Part shown: in pieces, positions 1 to 22,904 of the stretch | Layout: every line of letters begins with the position of its first letter | Position numbering within the stretch: the first letter of the stretch is position 1 | From: Odontesthes bonariensis | Taxonomy: Eukaryota; Chordata; Actinopteri; Atheriniformes; Atherinopsidae | Assembly (NCBI RefSeq): GCF_027942865.1 | Contig: NC_134515.1 | Coordinates: forward strand, 14,361,227 to 14,425,226 | DNA: 64,000 bases | Reading direction: 5' to 3' | Translations under genes and position numbers: made by a program | The notes under the pieces: model-generated | Told to the model about the DNA's origin: nothing | Database searches by the model: none | What the model saw: the letters and a program-made list of their open reading frames with translations, nothing else

Positions 1-954
1 AGAGGTTCGAGGGCTGCACACCTGCTATGACAGCCGAAGTTTCAGGAGTACCTATGGTCAGTAGTCACCCAGTTGATAGATTTTGGGTGATATCAGGGTG
101 ATAGCGAGTTGAGGATAGCCACCAACACCTGCCTCATTTTCCCCTTGGTAATATGACAAACTGTGACTGGAGATATCTGGCATTAACATATACACTGCTG
201 CATCTAAGCTAAGTCTTCCCCTGCTGGTGCGCAAACACCACACTGATCTATCTCAGCCGAATCCTCGGCAGAACATATCCGACATGAGAATGACAGTCAC
301 ACAGTTAAACAATGTTGGTAAGTCAGTCCAAAGCTGGAAGGTGACCAAAATATTTCAAATCAGCAATATGTAATTTCACATCCAGGCAGTTTGCTTTGGT
401 TAAAACGAGCTCCATTTGTGCCATTAGTGTGGCTAATTTGAGCTGATGTGAGATCTGTTAATAACACCACCTGTCTCTTAAAGCTAACAACACTATGCGT
501 TGTCCTATGATTTTGAGACCTAATTTAATTTACTCAGTTGTTGTTTTAACCAATCATGTTTGGCCTGTTAAAAACACATTTGTCTGAGACACGACAAACT
601 CGTAACGTAGATCTATTTTTGCTTTACTCTGACTTTAAAATGTATAATATTGAAATCAAAGATTCACTAACTTTTGTCACATACAGATACATAAGCATGA
701 ATATATTGTATATTTTATGTGAGTCCTCTTTATCGACTTTTTGAATTTGAGTAATAATCAGATGCTGTGATGTTGTCATGGAAACATTTATCTAGAAAAG
801 GTTTACAAGCTTCCAAGCACCTCTCTACATGAAGTATTTTATACTATAGTATCTTCTTCAGCAAAAATAGTATGAGCCGATTTTTGCTGGGTTTGCAACT
901 ATAAATCATAGATATGAGAAGCACATGCTGGTCAGTGAGAGCAGAGCTACTGAC

Positions 955-1016
955 TGTGGGTTTGCTGAAGGTCCCAAGTTGACATCATCGTGAGGAGACG
1001 AGGATGCTGATCGCAG
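955..1016 (-). CDS. sgk2: sgk2-like serine/threonine kinase, one N-terminal coding exon (partial gene)
   Basis: This is a 62-bp exon read on the minus strand. It starts after a T-rich acceptor ending TTACAG and ends at the donor ACA|GTCAGT. It encodes SASSSPHDDVNLGPSANPQ. The NLGPSANP block is the conserved linker just before the kinase domain of SGK-family AGC kinases; from family knowledge SGK2 has NINLGPSANP and SGK1 has INLGPSSNP, so SGK2 fits best. The exon starts in phase 0 and ends after two bases of a codon, which fits continuation into an exon opening the kinase domain. No such exon is visible in 1-954, so the catalytic domain must lie left of the window. I could not find the start-codon exon. 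In human, SGK2 neighbours SRSF6 and L3MBTL1, which supports the call. Confidence 0.7.
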
Positions 1017-3766
1017 CTGTAACAAAAAAAATGTTAAAAAGAAAATCAAAGACAATAGGGAAAATACTACCACATGCTTTGAATAGTGAGAATAACATGA
1101 AGATATCATGTATGTATTCCACACCATCAATTCCAGGTAAGTTCTGAAAGGCTGTACTTTCACAATTAAAATACTTGAATAGTAGAAAAGAGGAAAAATG
1201 ACTTCCCTTCCTGTTTTGTTTCTATGAATAAGAGTAATAGTTCCATTTCGGTTAATTAGAGTCAGCTATTTTCAGATATTGTGTGGAAGATCACATGAAT
1301 ACTTTGTGAGAACTTGACCTCATTTAAAGTGAGACATTTGGCGCTGGATCACACTAGTACCAGTTAACCAGTAACTCAACAAATACATTTGTTATTTTGA
1401 TTTAGAGAGAAAATGATCAAATGGCAAAAAAAAAACTGTTTGAAAATAAAAACACACTGCATAGACACTGCAATTCCCACAAATAGACATAAAACGGATA
1501 TATTTAATGAAATGCTATAATGACTTTTTTGTTGTTGTCTTTTTTATCGTACCAAATGGTATCCCAATGTAGCTACAAGCTAGAAATCTTTACAAAAAGT
1601 GAAAGGAAATCAAGCTAGTTTGGTCTCAAGACATCTGTTAAACAAAGAGCATATTCTTAAGATTGGAATTTAAACAGGATTGCAAGCATGCATCCTGTGT
1701 CACAAGGTTGAACAGGCATAAAAATAAATAACAAGAAAAACATCAGTAAAAAAGAACAAATACTACAATTCACTCACATTACTGTGTGCCATGGCTATTA
1801 ATATTCCACTCCCCCTGGGGACCCACCTGGCGCATCAGTGTTTCACCGACCTGTTGGAGGACAGGAGGAGAGGTTTGGACAAGTTTAGGATTCAGTCGTT
1901 GTTTCTATATGTTCTCATGTCACACTTTTCTCATGACCACTGACAAAGAAGGAGCAAGCCACATTAATTTTTTCCCATCCTCTGAGTGTGTGTGTGTGTG
2001 TTTTTTCCAGAGTCAGCTGCTGACCTCTGAATGACAGCCTAAGGATCCGGAGGATCTGGTAGTTCTTGTTTGTAAGGAATGAAATGCTGGAACGACAGAA
2101 AGACAATGAGGGACCCTATGAGGATACTGGACATGTGTGTTCTTGGATTTGTCATGTTGTGGGGACATAAATGTTGATAGTAACACTGAGGAGCCCTATT
2201 TGGCTTCCCAGGAACAAAAAGTAAGCCCCACTAATGTTAATCATTACATTTTGATACTGAGGTAAGAATAAGATTTTGGTGGTTATGACCAAGTCTCCTG
2301 GAAATGAATTAAAGTAAATGTAATGTCCTTTGAAGTGAGGGAAACATGACTTAGTGTGTGCCTGGAAGGAAAGTGACTGATCATGTTTACATGTTAAATA
2401 TCGTGTCAATTTCATTTTTGTTGAAACATGCAGGATGACGTCTCTCACTTTCTCACTCACACACACACACACACACACAAATGAAACAAAATACCCATTT
2501 ATGTGAACACATGCTTTTTTTAGGGGGTCCAGGCCTATTTATAGCAATAAATGTAAAGTAGGTAACTTTATTGTAATAGTGCTTGTAGTGCACATGTACA
2601 GATATTTTCAGGCAACATCATTTATATACATGTAGATTCCTGATGGGAATTTCAATCAAGTGAAAAACCCTTAAACGACATGTAAAACATTACTTTTTCT
2701 CATACTGTGCATTGTTGCTGCACCCTCTTGTCACCTTCTGAAGCGCTCAGTTTTAGTTTTTTTAGAGCACATTTTCTGTGACTATATCAATTTGCTGAAG
2801 TACTGTAAACCTGCCGAAGTCATTTCAACAACTTGGTTTAGGAAAGTAATGCGGAAGGTTAATTTATATGGCATTACTTTTTTAAATGTTGACCATTTAA
2901 CCATGAAGCAATATTATCTCAACTATTTGTTAATAATAATCGATTCGTATTATAATAGCCCCAATAAAATACAAAGTATAAATGCAAAGGAACATCTTCT
3001 CATTGTTCTTTTCCGAGTGAGGAAATAAAAAAAGAGTTGAGACACTCCTCCTGAAAGGTCCCGTGTGCTCTGATTGGTCAAAAATATTGCACTGCGAGGA
3101 AGACGTTGTTTCTTTGTTTGAGGTAACAAATGGTGCTTTCTATTTAACTCAGAGTTGAAGATTAGATTAGCATTATACACAAATTAACATTTCAGGAAAA
3201 AAAACATATAGTCATAGTCATTAGGACTATGTCATGTCATTAGGTCATTAGGACTGGACTATGTGCTACTGGAGACACTTATTTGTATAGGCGCTAATAA
3301 ACAGCATATTACTACAATTATCACCACTTTGCGCATAGCAGCACGTCTTGAATTTTGAGGTTTCTGCAACTTTCCGAGACAGAAATCTGACTTGTGGGGG
3401 AATACAAGTGGAAACTTGAACTAGAAACTCCAACCTCCCAGTTCAAAATAAATGCACCAAAAGTAGCCACTATGAAAGCAGTAGGCCAATGTGGTTGTAT
3501 ATCCGTCAATATTTTCGCACATTGGTAAATTTTGATGGAACCATGGGAAAAAAACAAAAAAAACATCCACAATTCCACGAAAATATAGTTTTTACACTAA
3601 AATGAGGCAAGTTTGGCCTCTCGTGGAAAAAATTAATTGACATCTTTTGCAAATCAGTTCTAACGTAGCAAACAAGCTCCATTCAAGACTGATCACATGA
3701 ACATTGTTTATTTGTATAATAATGCATTTCACACCTAGTATTTGCTCCAAACCAGGTGATGGAAAC

Positions 3767-4359
3767 TAGCCTGGGCGAAAGCCGACTGTTGACTCCGTCA
3801 AACAGTCTGGAAAAACCCAAGAGGAATCCGTTTCCATGGAGGGTGGGACCTTACTCAGCAACTTAAATTCATTGGAGTTCCCTTAACCAATCAGTAATGT
3901 TTAGAAAGGACGTAGGTTATGCGCCGAGGTTCATGCTTACTCTCGCGAGGCTCTAGCTCGCGAATCACGCTTCCCACATCCGCTTTCATTATACCGGTAC
4001 CATTTGATAAATCAAACTTTTCCCAAAGCCAGTTGGAAGGAGAGCTACGACATCCTTGCCACTAACAAAATTGACGAGGCATTCCTCTTGCTCTTGTTTT
4101 AATTGTGTAATGCTCTCCAGGGTTGAGACAACTTCATGGATAGCTTCTAGCGTTCTTCCGTCGCCATGTTTATTTCCGCTGCGGTTGAACTACAATTATA
4201 TGGACTACAATGGACTCCGCGCGTGAGTTCTGCGTCACCACTCGCAACTGTTTGCTGATTGGCAAAACACTGAGCGAACCGAGGTAGGGGGATTTGGCCA
4301 GACTATGTGCGGAGCCAAAATCTTTGGGCGGAAGTACGTAGGATGGCGTCGCCAGGCTA
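3767..4359. mobile_element. 593-bp non-autonomous DNA transposon with 9-bp target-site duplication
   Basis: The element begins TAGCCTGGGCGA and ends TCGCCAGGCTA, giving imperfect terminal inverted repeats that differ by one indel (TAGCCTGG-CGA). It is flanked on both sides by the perfect 9-bp duplication GATGGAAAC (3758-3766 and 4360-4368). There is no transposase-like ORF. A 9-bp duplication fits Mutator-like (MuDR) elements best; hAT would give 8 bp, piggyBac TTAA and Harbinger 3 bp. The terminal TAGCCT and the 9-bp duplications recur at 31426-32231 and 51897-51992. The superfamily is an inference. Confidence 0.8.
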
Positions 4360-4570
4360 GATGGAAACAAGCCTGGTTCACACATCGTATGAATGAACAT
4401 TTTGGAAACATTTTGCTACGGGGTGATGCAGACAAGTGAGGGAGAAACAGCTTGGACCGACACTCTAGGGTTTCAGATTAAGGGTGGTTTAAGGGGGCTG
4501 TCCCATTTTATTCAAATGCAAACATTTATTGCAGCGTCGTAAACATTTAAACTGTGATGGCTTTCTAAAT

Positions 4571-4902
4571 TCTTACCTCTTTTATTTCTCCCCCTACCCG
4601 AACCAGGGTTTGCATCCCCACCCCGCTGTGACTGGTGTGCAGTTGGTGAGAGTGAGTTGTATGGCTTTGTTTTTGCTGGTATTTTTAGTGATTATAGGAC
4701 TGTTTAGGTGAGTTTGTCTGCTGAATCTGCTAGTGTGTCTTGTCCTGCCTCCACCTCTGGCACCTTCTATACTTTCATTACCCCCTACCCAAACCAGGGT
4801 TTGAATCCCATTCCCGCTTATCTTACCTCTTTTATTTCTCCCCCTACCCGAACCAGGGTTTGCATCCCCACCCCGCTGTGACTGGTGTGCAGTTGGTGAG
4901 AG
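4571..4902. repeat. 82-bp near-identical direct duplication, 250 bp apart
   Basis: The segment 4571-4652 (starting TCTTACCTCTTTTATTTC) recurs at 4821-4902 with no difference that I can see. A third, partial and diverged copy of its middle (CCAAACCAGGGTTTGAATCC type) lies at about 4780-4815. This is a local segmental duplication, probably inside a larger interspersed repeat. No ORF of interest is present. Confidence 0.8.
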
Positions 4903-5039
4903 GCTGAGGTAGCTTGTGGCTGTAAAAAGATGGTTGTTGTGGTGTGAGGAGCAGATCTATATAGGGAGTATAGGGAATTACTCACTGAGTCTGGTCCTTT
5001 ATTTATTTATTTATTTATTTTTTCGTTAGCACAACTTTC

Positions 5040-5655
5040 TTGTGTTTACCTTGAATAGGGATGGCTCAGGTAATCCTGAAACATCCCATAGTTAAGCTGC
5101 TATAGGCCTAGACTGCTGGGGGGCCTCATCTGTCACACCTTTCCTCACTTTACTCTCTTTATGTATATGTGATATTATTGTGGTCATTAACTCGTGTTTC
5201 CCTGTTCCAACAGATATCCTTTGAATGGTGTTACAGTGCCGCCGCAGCCGCGGCCCCCTTCCCCCCCTCCCCCTCTTTCTGTCTTCTCAAACCCCAGCTG
5301 GTCGAGGCGGATGGCCACCCTTCCTGAGTCTGGTTCTGCCAGAGGTTTCTTCCTGTTAAAAGGGAGTCGTTTCTCTCCACAGTCGCCTCAGGCACGCCGC
5401 TCAGGCCGGGAGATTGGACCGAAAAACAAAACGTTTTCAGTGCAATCTGTTGGTTTTCTTAGCTAGGAAATTGTTTTTGAATTGGCTCTATATGAACGAA
5501 TTTGATTATTTTATGAATTATTATTATTATTAATTAATTGAATTCCAATTGGCTTGAATTGGACTTACTATCTAAGTGCCTTGAGATGACATTTGTTGTA
5601 TTTGGCGCTATATAAATAAAAATGAATTGAATTGAATTGAATTAAATTCATAGTG
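5040..5655 (+). repeat. teleost interspersed repeat with LINE-like 3' tail
   Basis: The sequence follows a widespread fish repeat from memory: the CATCCCATAGTTAAGCTGC block near 5090, the GTTTCTTCCTGTTAAAAGGG block near 5345, and a 3' end reading AGTGCCTTGAGATGACAT then GCGCTATATAAATAAA. It finishes in the short tandem repeat GAATT (5620-5645). A 3' microsatellite tail is typical of non-LTR retrotransposons. I cannot name the family. The small ORF here (5194-5466) is a product of the repeat. Confidence 0.7.
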
Positions 5656-5689
5656 TGCAAGCTCAAAAAACAAATAAACTGTCACTATC

Positions 5690-5825
5690 TCCTTTACAGC
5701 AGCGTCGCCTCACAGCTAAAGGGTTCCTGGTACGATTCCCTGCTGGGGCCTTTCTGTGTGGAGTTTGCATGTTCTCCCGGAGTACACGTGGGAGAACATG
5801 GATGAAAATGGATGATTGGATGGAC
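5690..5825 (+). repeat. fragment of a common teleost SINE-like repeat
   Basis: The stretch contains GTCGCCTCACAGC, then a degraded GGTTCGAATCCC-type segment, then GGCCTTTCTGTGTGGAGTTT and GCATGTTCTCCC. These are hallmark words of a very common fish repeat. The same family is present in reverse orientation and more completely at about 52125-52435. Confidence 0.65.
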
Positions 5826-7066
5826 TATCTCTTTAACTTACAATATCATATTCTCTTTGGCCTGACAGTAGACTACTGCCATGTTGCTTGCTACAAGATT
5901 GGAGGTCATTAGCAAGCAAATCTGTCTTGAACATAAATCTGAAAAGTACTGTGTGAAGTATTTGAGTACTACACCATGAATGGCAAATTAATCATTTGTT
6001 GACTCATCTCTTAGCTTGTTGCAGAAGTGAGGGAGTGAAGGTGCAAAGCAGAGTCAAGCTCTCAACCTCTTCTGACCGCCCGTTTAGTGGGACAGTCAGC
6101 CTCAGCGGCCATCTCACCGGAACCTCTGAAACTACCATCATAGGAACCTCTGTACAAACTGTTCCTCTCAGCAGATAACATTGTAAATACAGAGAGCTTG
6201 CTCCCATTAGGCAGGTGTTGCTGTTAACAACATTATTTGTTTACATGTCATTAGCAACTCGTCCGAAAAGTGACATTTGTTCAGGAGCACCATATTCCAA
6301 AGAAGATAATAACTGGGATTGGTGTGGACCAGCACACTGACGTAAATGGGAAACTCCAAATAACTTTTTTAATGCAAGTAGAAAGAATGGAAATATTTTG
6401 TTAAAGATCAAAAATAGTCTTCAAAGCCAAGAAAATGAAAACAAGCCACAATATCATTTGGTTTTGAAAATGATATAACTAAACAATTATGATTTCTTAT
6501 CGTCCACTGATAAGTTACACTCAGGAAAACAACTGCTCTCTAATCAAAGGTTTGTTCCTTATCTATAATAAATCTGCACTGGTGCATCAGGCAGGTTGAC
6601 ACCCAAACACAATAGAGTAATAATCCAAGTGGCTCTGTAGAAGATAGATGTAACATTTAACATATACACTCACCATTTAGTCACTGCAAAGATGGTAGAA
6701 AATGTATTTACCTCTAAAAACAATTACTATCTCAAACTTAGTGTAGAAAAAAAGTGAAAAAAAGCTTATTGGTAAAGCTAAAAAAAACCTGCAAAGCTTT
6801 TCAACAGCTTTAACTCAAAAGACTTTAGTGATATCATAGGATGACATCGAAACCCTTAAGCATATCAGATTTCAAGTTGAGATAATCTAAATACCAGCAC
6901 TGCAACATACAATATGAGCGCACCGTGTTGGTTAACAGTCAGCAAATATGATGAAAGTCGGCATCTAGAACAGGCAGGATCCTCCAAAACAAAAATATAA
7001 CCTTTGTATTAAATATAAAAATGAACAAAACAGGCACCGTGCATCAGAAACCCACAGTTTGCTCAC

Positions 7067-7240
7067 CTGTGTGTTAAAGGTGAGGAGGAGATCAGTGTTG
7101 GTGGTCTGCTCCGCTCAGGACGGTGAAGAGACTCTCAGAGACTCTGACAGACCGACAGCAGGCTGAAGCTGGTCTGATGTGTTCTGTTTCTAAGACTTCA
7201 TGAAGGCCGGTCGGCAGGTCGACAGGTCGACTTCAAGGGA
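7067..7240 (-). other. sgk2: probable 5' UTR first exon of the sgk2-like gene
   Basis: On the minus strand a GC-richer segment ends at a good donor, ACACAG|GTGAGC, just left of 7067. Its upstream limit is a guess placed about 30 bases below a TATA-like box. Spliced directly to the 955-1016 exon it has an in-frame stop and no ATG, so it would be non-coding and a start exon must lie between the two. It is assigned to the sgk2-like gene only by orientation and because no other gene intervenes. Confidence 0.4.
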
Positions 7241-7266
7241 GTGAATCATTGATGAAAAGTAACTGA

Positions 7267-7276
7267 GCTTATAAAT
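7267..7276 (-). promoter_or_regulatory. TATA-like box for the sgk2-like promoter
   Basis: The minus strand reads ATTTATAAGC here. This is a TATA-type element about 25-30 bp upstream of the inferred start of the 5' UTR exon. A short GC-rich stretch with CpGs (7308-7335) lies just upstream. The placement is inferred and no transcript evidence is available. Confidence 0.35.
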
Positions 7277-9129
7277 GAGGCGGAGTGACTTTTTGTGACC
7301 CTGCGCGTGTGGAAGTATGCGCGTGCTCGCGCGCCGCAAAGTGAGAAGTATTTGTCACCATCCGATGACTTCCGGTCTCTGTTGGCATGTTTCAAAATAA
7401 GAAAGCGAGTCCACGGACTGAAAATTGTGTTAAAAATAAACAAATTCAGTCTGGATGAAGAACCCCCCTTTACAGCAGTTATGGATGTGAAACAAAAGGG
7501 TTTACAAGACACAAATAACTGGTGACATCACAGAGCAGAGAACCCAGATTAGAAAACTTTGCCAGTTCTGTCACATGTTTTCTTCGACTATATGGAAACC
7601 AAGCCGAACATGTACCTGAATGAATGGAAATGACAAAGTGCTAAGTGGAAATAAAAGGGAGGCTCATGCTCCAAGGCACTACACAATCTGTTAGACATGT
7701 TCGAGGTGGCACTATTAAAAGGGCACGTACTGAATTGCTGCCAGTGGAACTGGGTCTCTGTTTTTTTATTCATGGTGAGACTGCTGATAGAAATAGCTAG
7801 ATAAATTCCCAAGTGTATAAGAGCTATACTTTCTGTTTGGACTCAATCAAAACTGCTGTTACTGATAGGACAACATCAAAAGTAACCAAAAACAGGCACC
7901 GAAGAACAGTGGGAGAAAAGGTCCGACCAAGCATCTGATGAGAGGAAACACAGCATTCACAGTTGTTGCCTTTAAAGCATTTTGACCCCAATGTTAAAAA
8001 TAGTGAAGTTGATTTAAAACCTGTGAAAAGGAAGGGGCAATAGAAAAAACTGGGTATATCGCATAAACAATTAGAGCAACATTGGTCCTCTTTTTCAGTA
8101 CTCTCCTTAAAGTTTGAAAGCATTCTTCCTGAAACCTTCTGTTCCCTCAGTCTACAGGCTGCAGCAGTAAGTTATCGGCACCACCTGACTTTCTGGCCTC
8201 TTCACTGGAACAAGAAGATAAGCAGTGAACGTGGGAAGGGTGTGGAAGAAGTTGCCACCACCACAGCCAACTGTTGACGACAATATGGTCAGTAGGGGGA
8301 TGCGATACAAGCAAAGTTTATAGTCAATAGTAAGTTGCACACAAGGAAATGCAGTGTATTTCATCCCTCAATTGAGACAAGAGGCAGTGGCAGAAACCAG
8401 ATAAGACAGCTTTGGATGTTTATTAATTCATATGGACTGAATGGCATTTGTGACCCAAGGTTATCTTGACACCCACACACACGCAAATCCCACCAGAGAG
8501 ACACAAAAAGATATAATATCCCAAAAGCCCTTAAAACATTCAACTTATATCTCACAATATCAACCCCATACAGGTGTTTTAACCCACTCTGACACAAAAT
8601 GTAAACATAAACACGCTTTGGGCGGAGTGTACACATAAATTGTGGCGCACTCCATTTGTTGGATACCTAACACGTGTTTATGGTGCTACAACGTGGATTT
8701 GTTGCACTCTCTAGTGACCATACATGGGAACATCATTCTGTAAAATCCTTTTGGGTTGTGCTAAAACGCCAATGCAAAGAGTGACATCAATTACGAGTTA
8801 TCAAAAAATAAATCCTGACTTTTAATTGTTTATTTTTTTTTTCAATGTCGAGATAAAAACTCTAACCCCGTGTTTGTTTTCTGACTCACTGGAGAGCAGA
8901 GGGTAACATTTTAAACATTACAGCTCCTCTGTCCCTTTAGTTTTCACATTAATGGTGCAGCGAGAAGAAATTTAAAACGCATTGATTCTTCTGAATAATT
9001 AGGTCTTCCCCAACAGAAACCTCTAGTCTGAACAAAGCAGCTTTTCTATCATTTTATACTGTTACAGTGCAACAGTTAGGGAGCTGTAATATTAAGTTTA
9101 AATTACTAAATACAGTACATTTCTCTCAA
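7277..9129. other. intergenic stretch, nothing recognised
   Basis: This lies between the sgk2-like promoter and the 3' end of l3mbtl1. Small ORFs on both strands carry no recognisable domains or splice context. Only simple A/T runs are seen. Confidence 0.5.
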
Positions 9130-9917
9130 GTTCTTTATTGCACACAACATGAAGCTCAAAGGAGCCTCACAAACCAGCCTCACATACTGCATTTAATTAG
9201 TCATGTTTACTTTTTGCCCACATCACCAACACAACAGTCCTTCCATCTATTGTCTTTTATTCAGTGTCCTTGATTCAAATAAGTACATCCATTTTTTTCT
9301 CTCTCCTTCGTTGGATTCAACTCCGAATCTGTCTCTTTCCCTGCGATTGTCGAAATCAGGGTTCTCATCAAAGCTGTCCATCAGCAAACGTCTTTCCACG
9401 ACAAGTCAACATCAGCAAATGTATGATGCGCTGTATGTTAGTAGGAACTATTTTCAATCAGGAAGTAATAGCATTTATGGTGCTTTAAAACCTCAAAGTT
9501 TTTTTCTGATTTTAACTGATTCCATTTAAGCCACATAACTCAAATTTAGTAGGAGAGCATGTGTCTGGAAGTGTAATTTAGGTTTCAGATACCAAAGACG
9601 TCAGCTCTGCAACAGGTGCTAAATACTGACTGTTTTAGGGTTTAGTAATCACCCGTATACTGAACCAAACACGTCAGTGGTGAAAACAGGCCTCCCTACA
9701 ATTTTTTCTGATTTCAGCTTCTTCTTCCAATCGCAGCTTTATTCCACAACTTCCCCTCCGCCTTCCTCTCTCTGATGGGCACAGGACACCAAACACAGGA
9801 AAAGGGTAATCAGGGTCTGTACCCTGCAACAGAATGAATTTGGCACATGATGATTGGTGGCCCGACGCCCCCCCCCTCCCCCTCCCCGCCACACCACCCC
9901 AGAGTGTGAGGATGGGA
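9130..9917 (-). other. l3mbtl1: l3mbtl1 3' UTR and candidate polyadenylation signals
   Basis: Downstream of the stop codon (minus strand) the first AATAAA is at about 9736-9741 and a second is at about 9131-9136, next to CA-rich sequence. Either could define the 3' end. A poly-C run on the plus strand at about 9868-9885 falls in this UTR. Confidence 0.45.
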
Positions 9918-21433
<11,516 letters not shown>

Positions 21434-22527
21434 GTCTGCGTCCGTGTCTCTTGTGCTGGAGCACTGAGAAGCAAAGGATGAAAACACTGGTTACTAAAAT
21501 AGCAGACAGAGGTGACAGAGGGGGCCATATTGCTCGAAGCTTTAACTTATTATGTGTAATGTAAACTCCAGAAAGAGCATCCCAATATGAACGAGAGTGG
21601 GATCAAAAAATGTTTCCTGAAGTAAATGTTTGTTTTATCCAGATCCAGAGTTTACAAAAGTATTTCATCAAGCATTTCAGCCCAAGCTACACAAAGCTGC
21701 TTATAAAAAGAAAACTCAAATGGTTTGTACATTTCAGATATATCAAAAAGCTTTAAAACCAGTTTTATCCTTAATTATAAGCTTAATGTAAACCACAAGA
21801 AAATACTTCCAAGTGTTTTTTCCAATTTACCCTGAACTTTTGTTTAACTTCTTTAAATCAGCCTCACATTAAATGCAAAACAGCTATGGAGAGTGTGACT
21901 TTTTATTTTAATTTTACTGTTATTCATTACCTCCAATGAAATGAGGCAACAATGGTGACACACCAATATTTACGCGCAAGCTTTCAAGTCCACACACACA
22001 CACACTCACATACACACACATACTAAAATACAGCATTTCAGTTAAAATGGCGGAGGATCTGAAATCCATGAGGCAAAAAATGTGTAAAGACACAGTATCA
22101 ACTCCAGTAATATCCCCATTTACTGAAAAATTAACCTTGCCATCAATGCCGTCAGAATCTCTAATGAATGAGCATTATTTTTAGCCTCTTGACAACGTTA
22201 AACGTGGTAGATATTAACCCCGGCGGAACCGCGCATATTATAAAAATGTGCATAATACCGCTGTGTCTAGTAACAACCTTCCTTTATCAAATTCATATGT
22301 TAAATTTGAAAAGCTTTGTGTTTGATTACACCGGTAGCGCAAACACGGTTTACCTCAATGGAAAAAAAAATATCCATCTAAAAAAAAAAAAAAAACCATC
22401 ACAAATTGACATCTGCTCCTTCAAAAGCTGAGAAACTTAAAGATAATTATGTTTTGCACTATTTCAGGAGTTATACGTGTGAAATTAATTCGCGTTTGCA
22501 GATTTCGGGAACTGATATTTGGCTTAC

Positions 22528-22620
22528 CAGCGCTGATCTCCTGCGGCTCCGGGGCTTTGACTGCGCATGCGCACAGCCACTGTACAGTCACCGATCGTTT
22601 GGTTTATTGTAACGCCAAAA
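22528..22620 (-). promoter_or_regulatory. l3mbtl1: l3mbtl1 5' UTR exon and CpG/NRF-1 promoter
   Basis: On the minus strand a donor AGCGCTG|GTAAGCC lies at 22527/22528. It is preceded by GC-rich, CpG-containing sequence, consistent with a non-coding first exon spliced to the ATG exon (acceptor at 21464). The perfect palindrome TGCGCATGCGCA at 22562-22573 is a canonical NRF-1 binding site, typical of TATA-less housekeeping promoters. The transcription start is not determinable. Confidence 0.55.
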
Positions 22621-22904
22621 ACATTTCGAGATCAGTCGCCCCACTTTCAGAAACGACTGTCAAATGAAAATTAAGTGGTCCATCGATGAAACTGCCGACC
22701 GTTCAAGCGCCGCTCGTCTTCTTACGAAGAAACAAATCTGTTTACATCAACATCACACCGATGGAAGTGTTCACTTCAACCAGTCTCCATCCCTTAATGA
22801 CAGAGCATTTATTATATAATTAGCGGGATATAGGTCATGTGGATGCTGCAGTCGAGCTCTTTTTTTTTTTTTTTTTTTTTAAAACTTAACACAAAGGAAC
22901 ATCA

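Larger units (their letters stand above)
1017..7066. other. sgk2-like first intron(s); mostly non-coding with interspersed repeats
   Basis: No convincing exon was found, although the start-codon exon of the sgk2-like gene should be here. The stretch holds a (TG)n tract at 1986-2000, a (CA)n tract near 2457-2480, a transposon at 3767-4359, an 82-bp direct duplication (4571-4652 and 4821-4902), a long teleost repeat at about 5040-5655, and a fragment of a second repeat family at about 5690-5825. The rest is AT-rich and featureless. Confidence 0.5.

Noticed and set aside
5194-5466. 90-aa proline-rich ORF
   Set aside because: It is contained in a high-copy teleost repeat.
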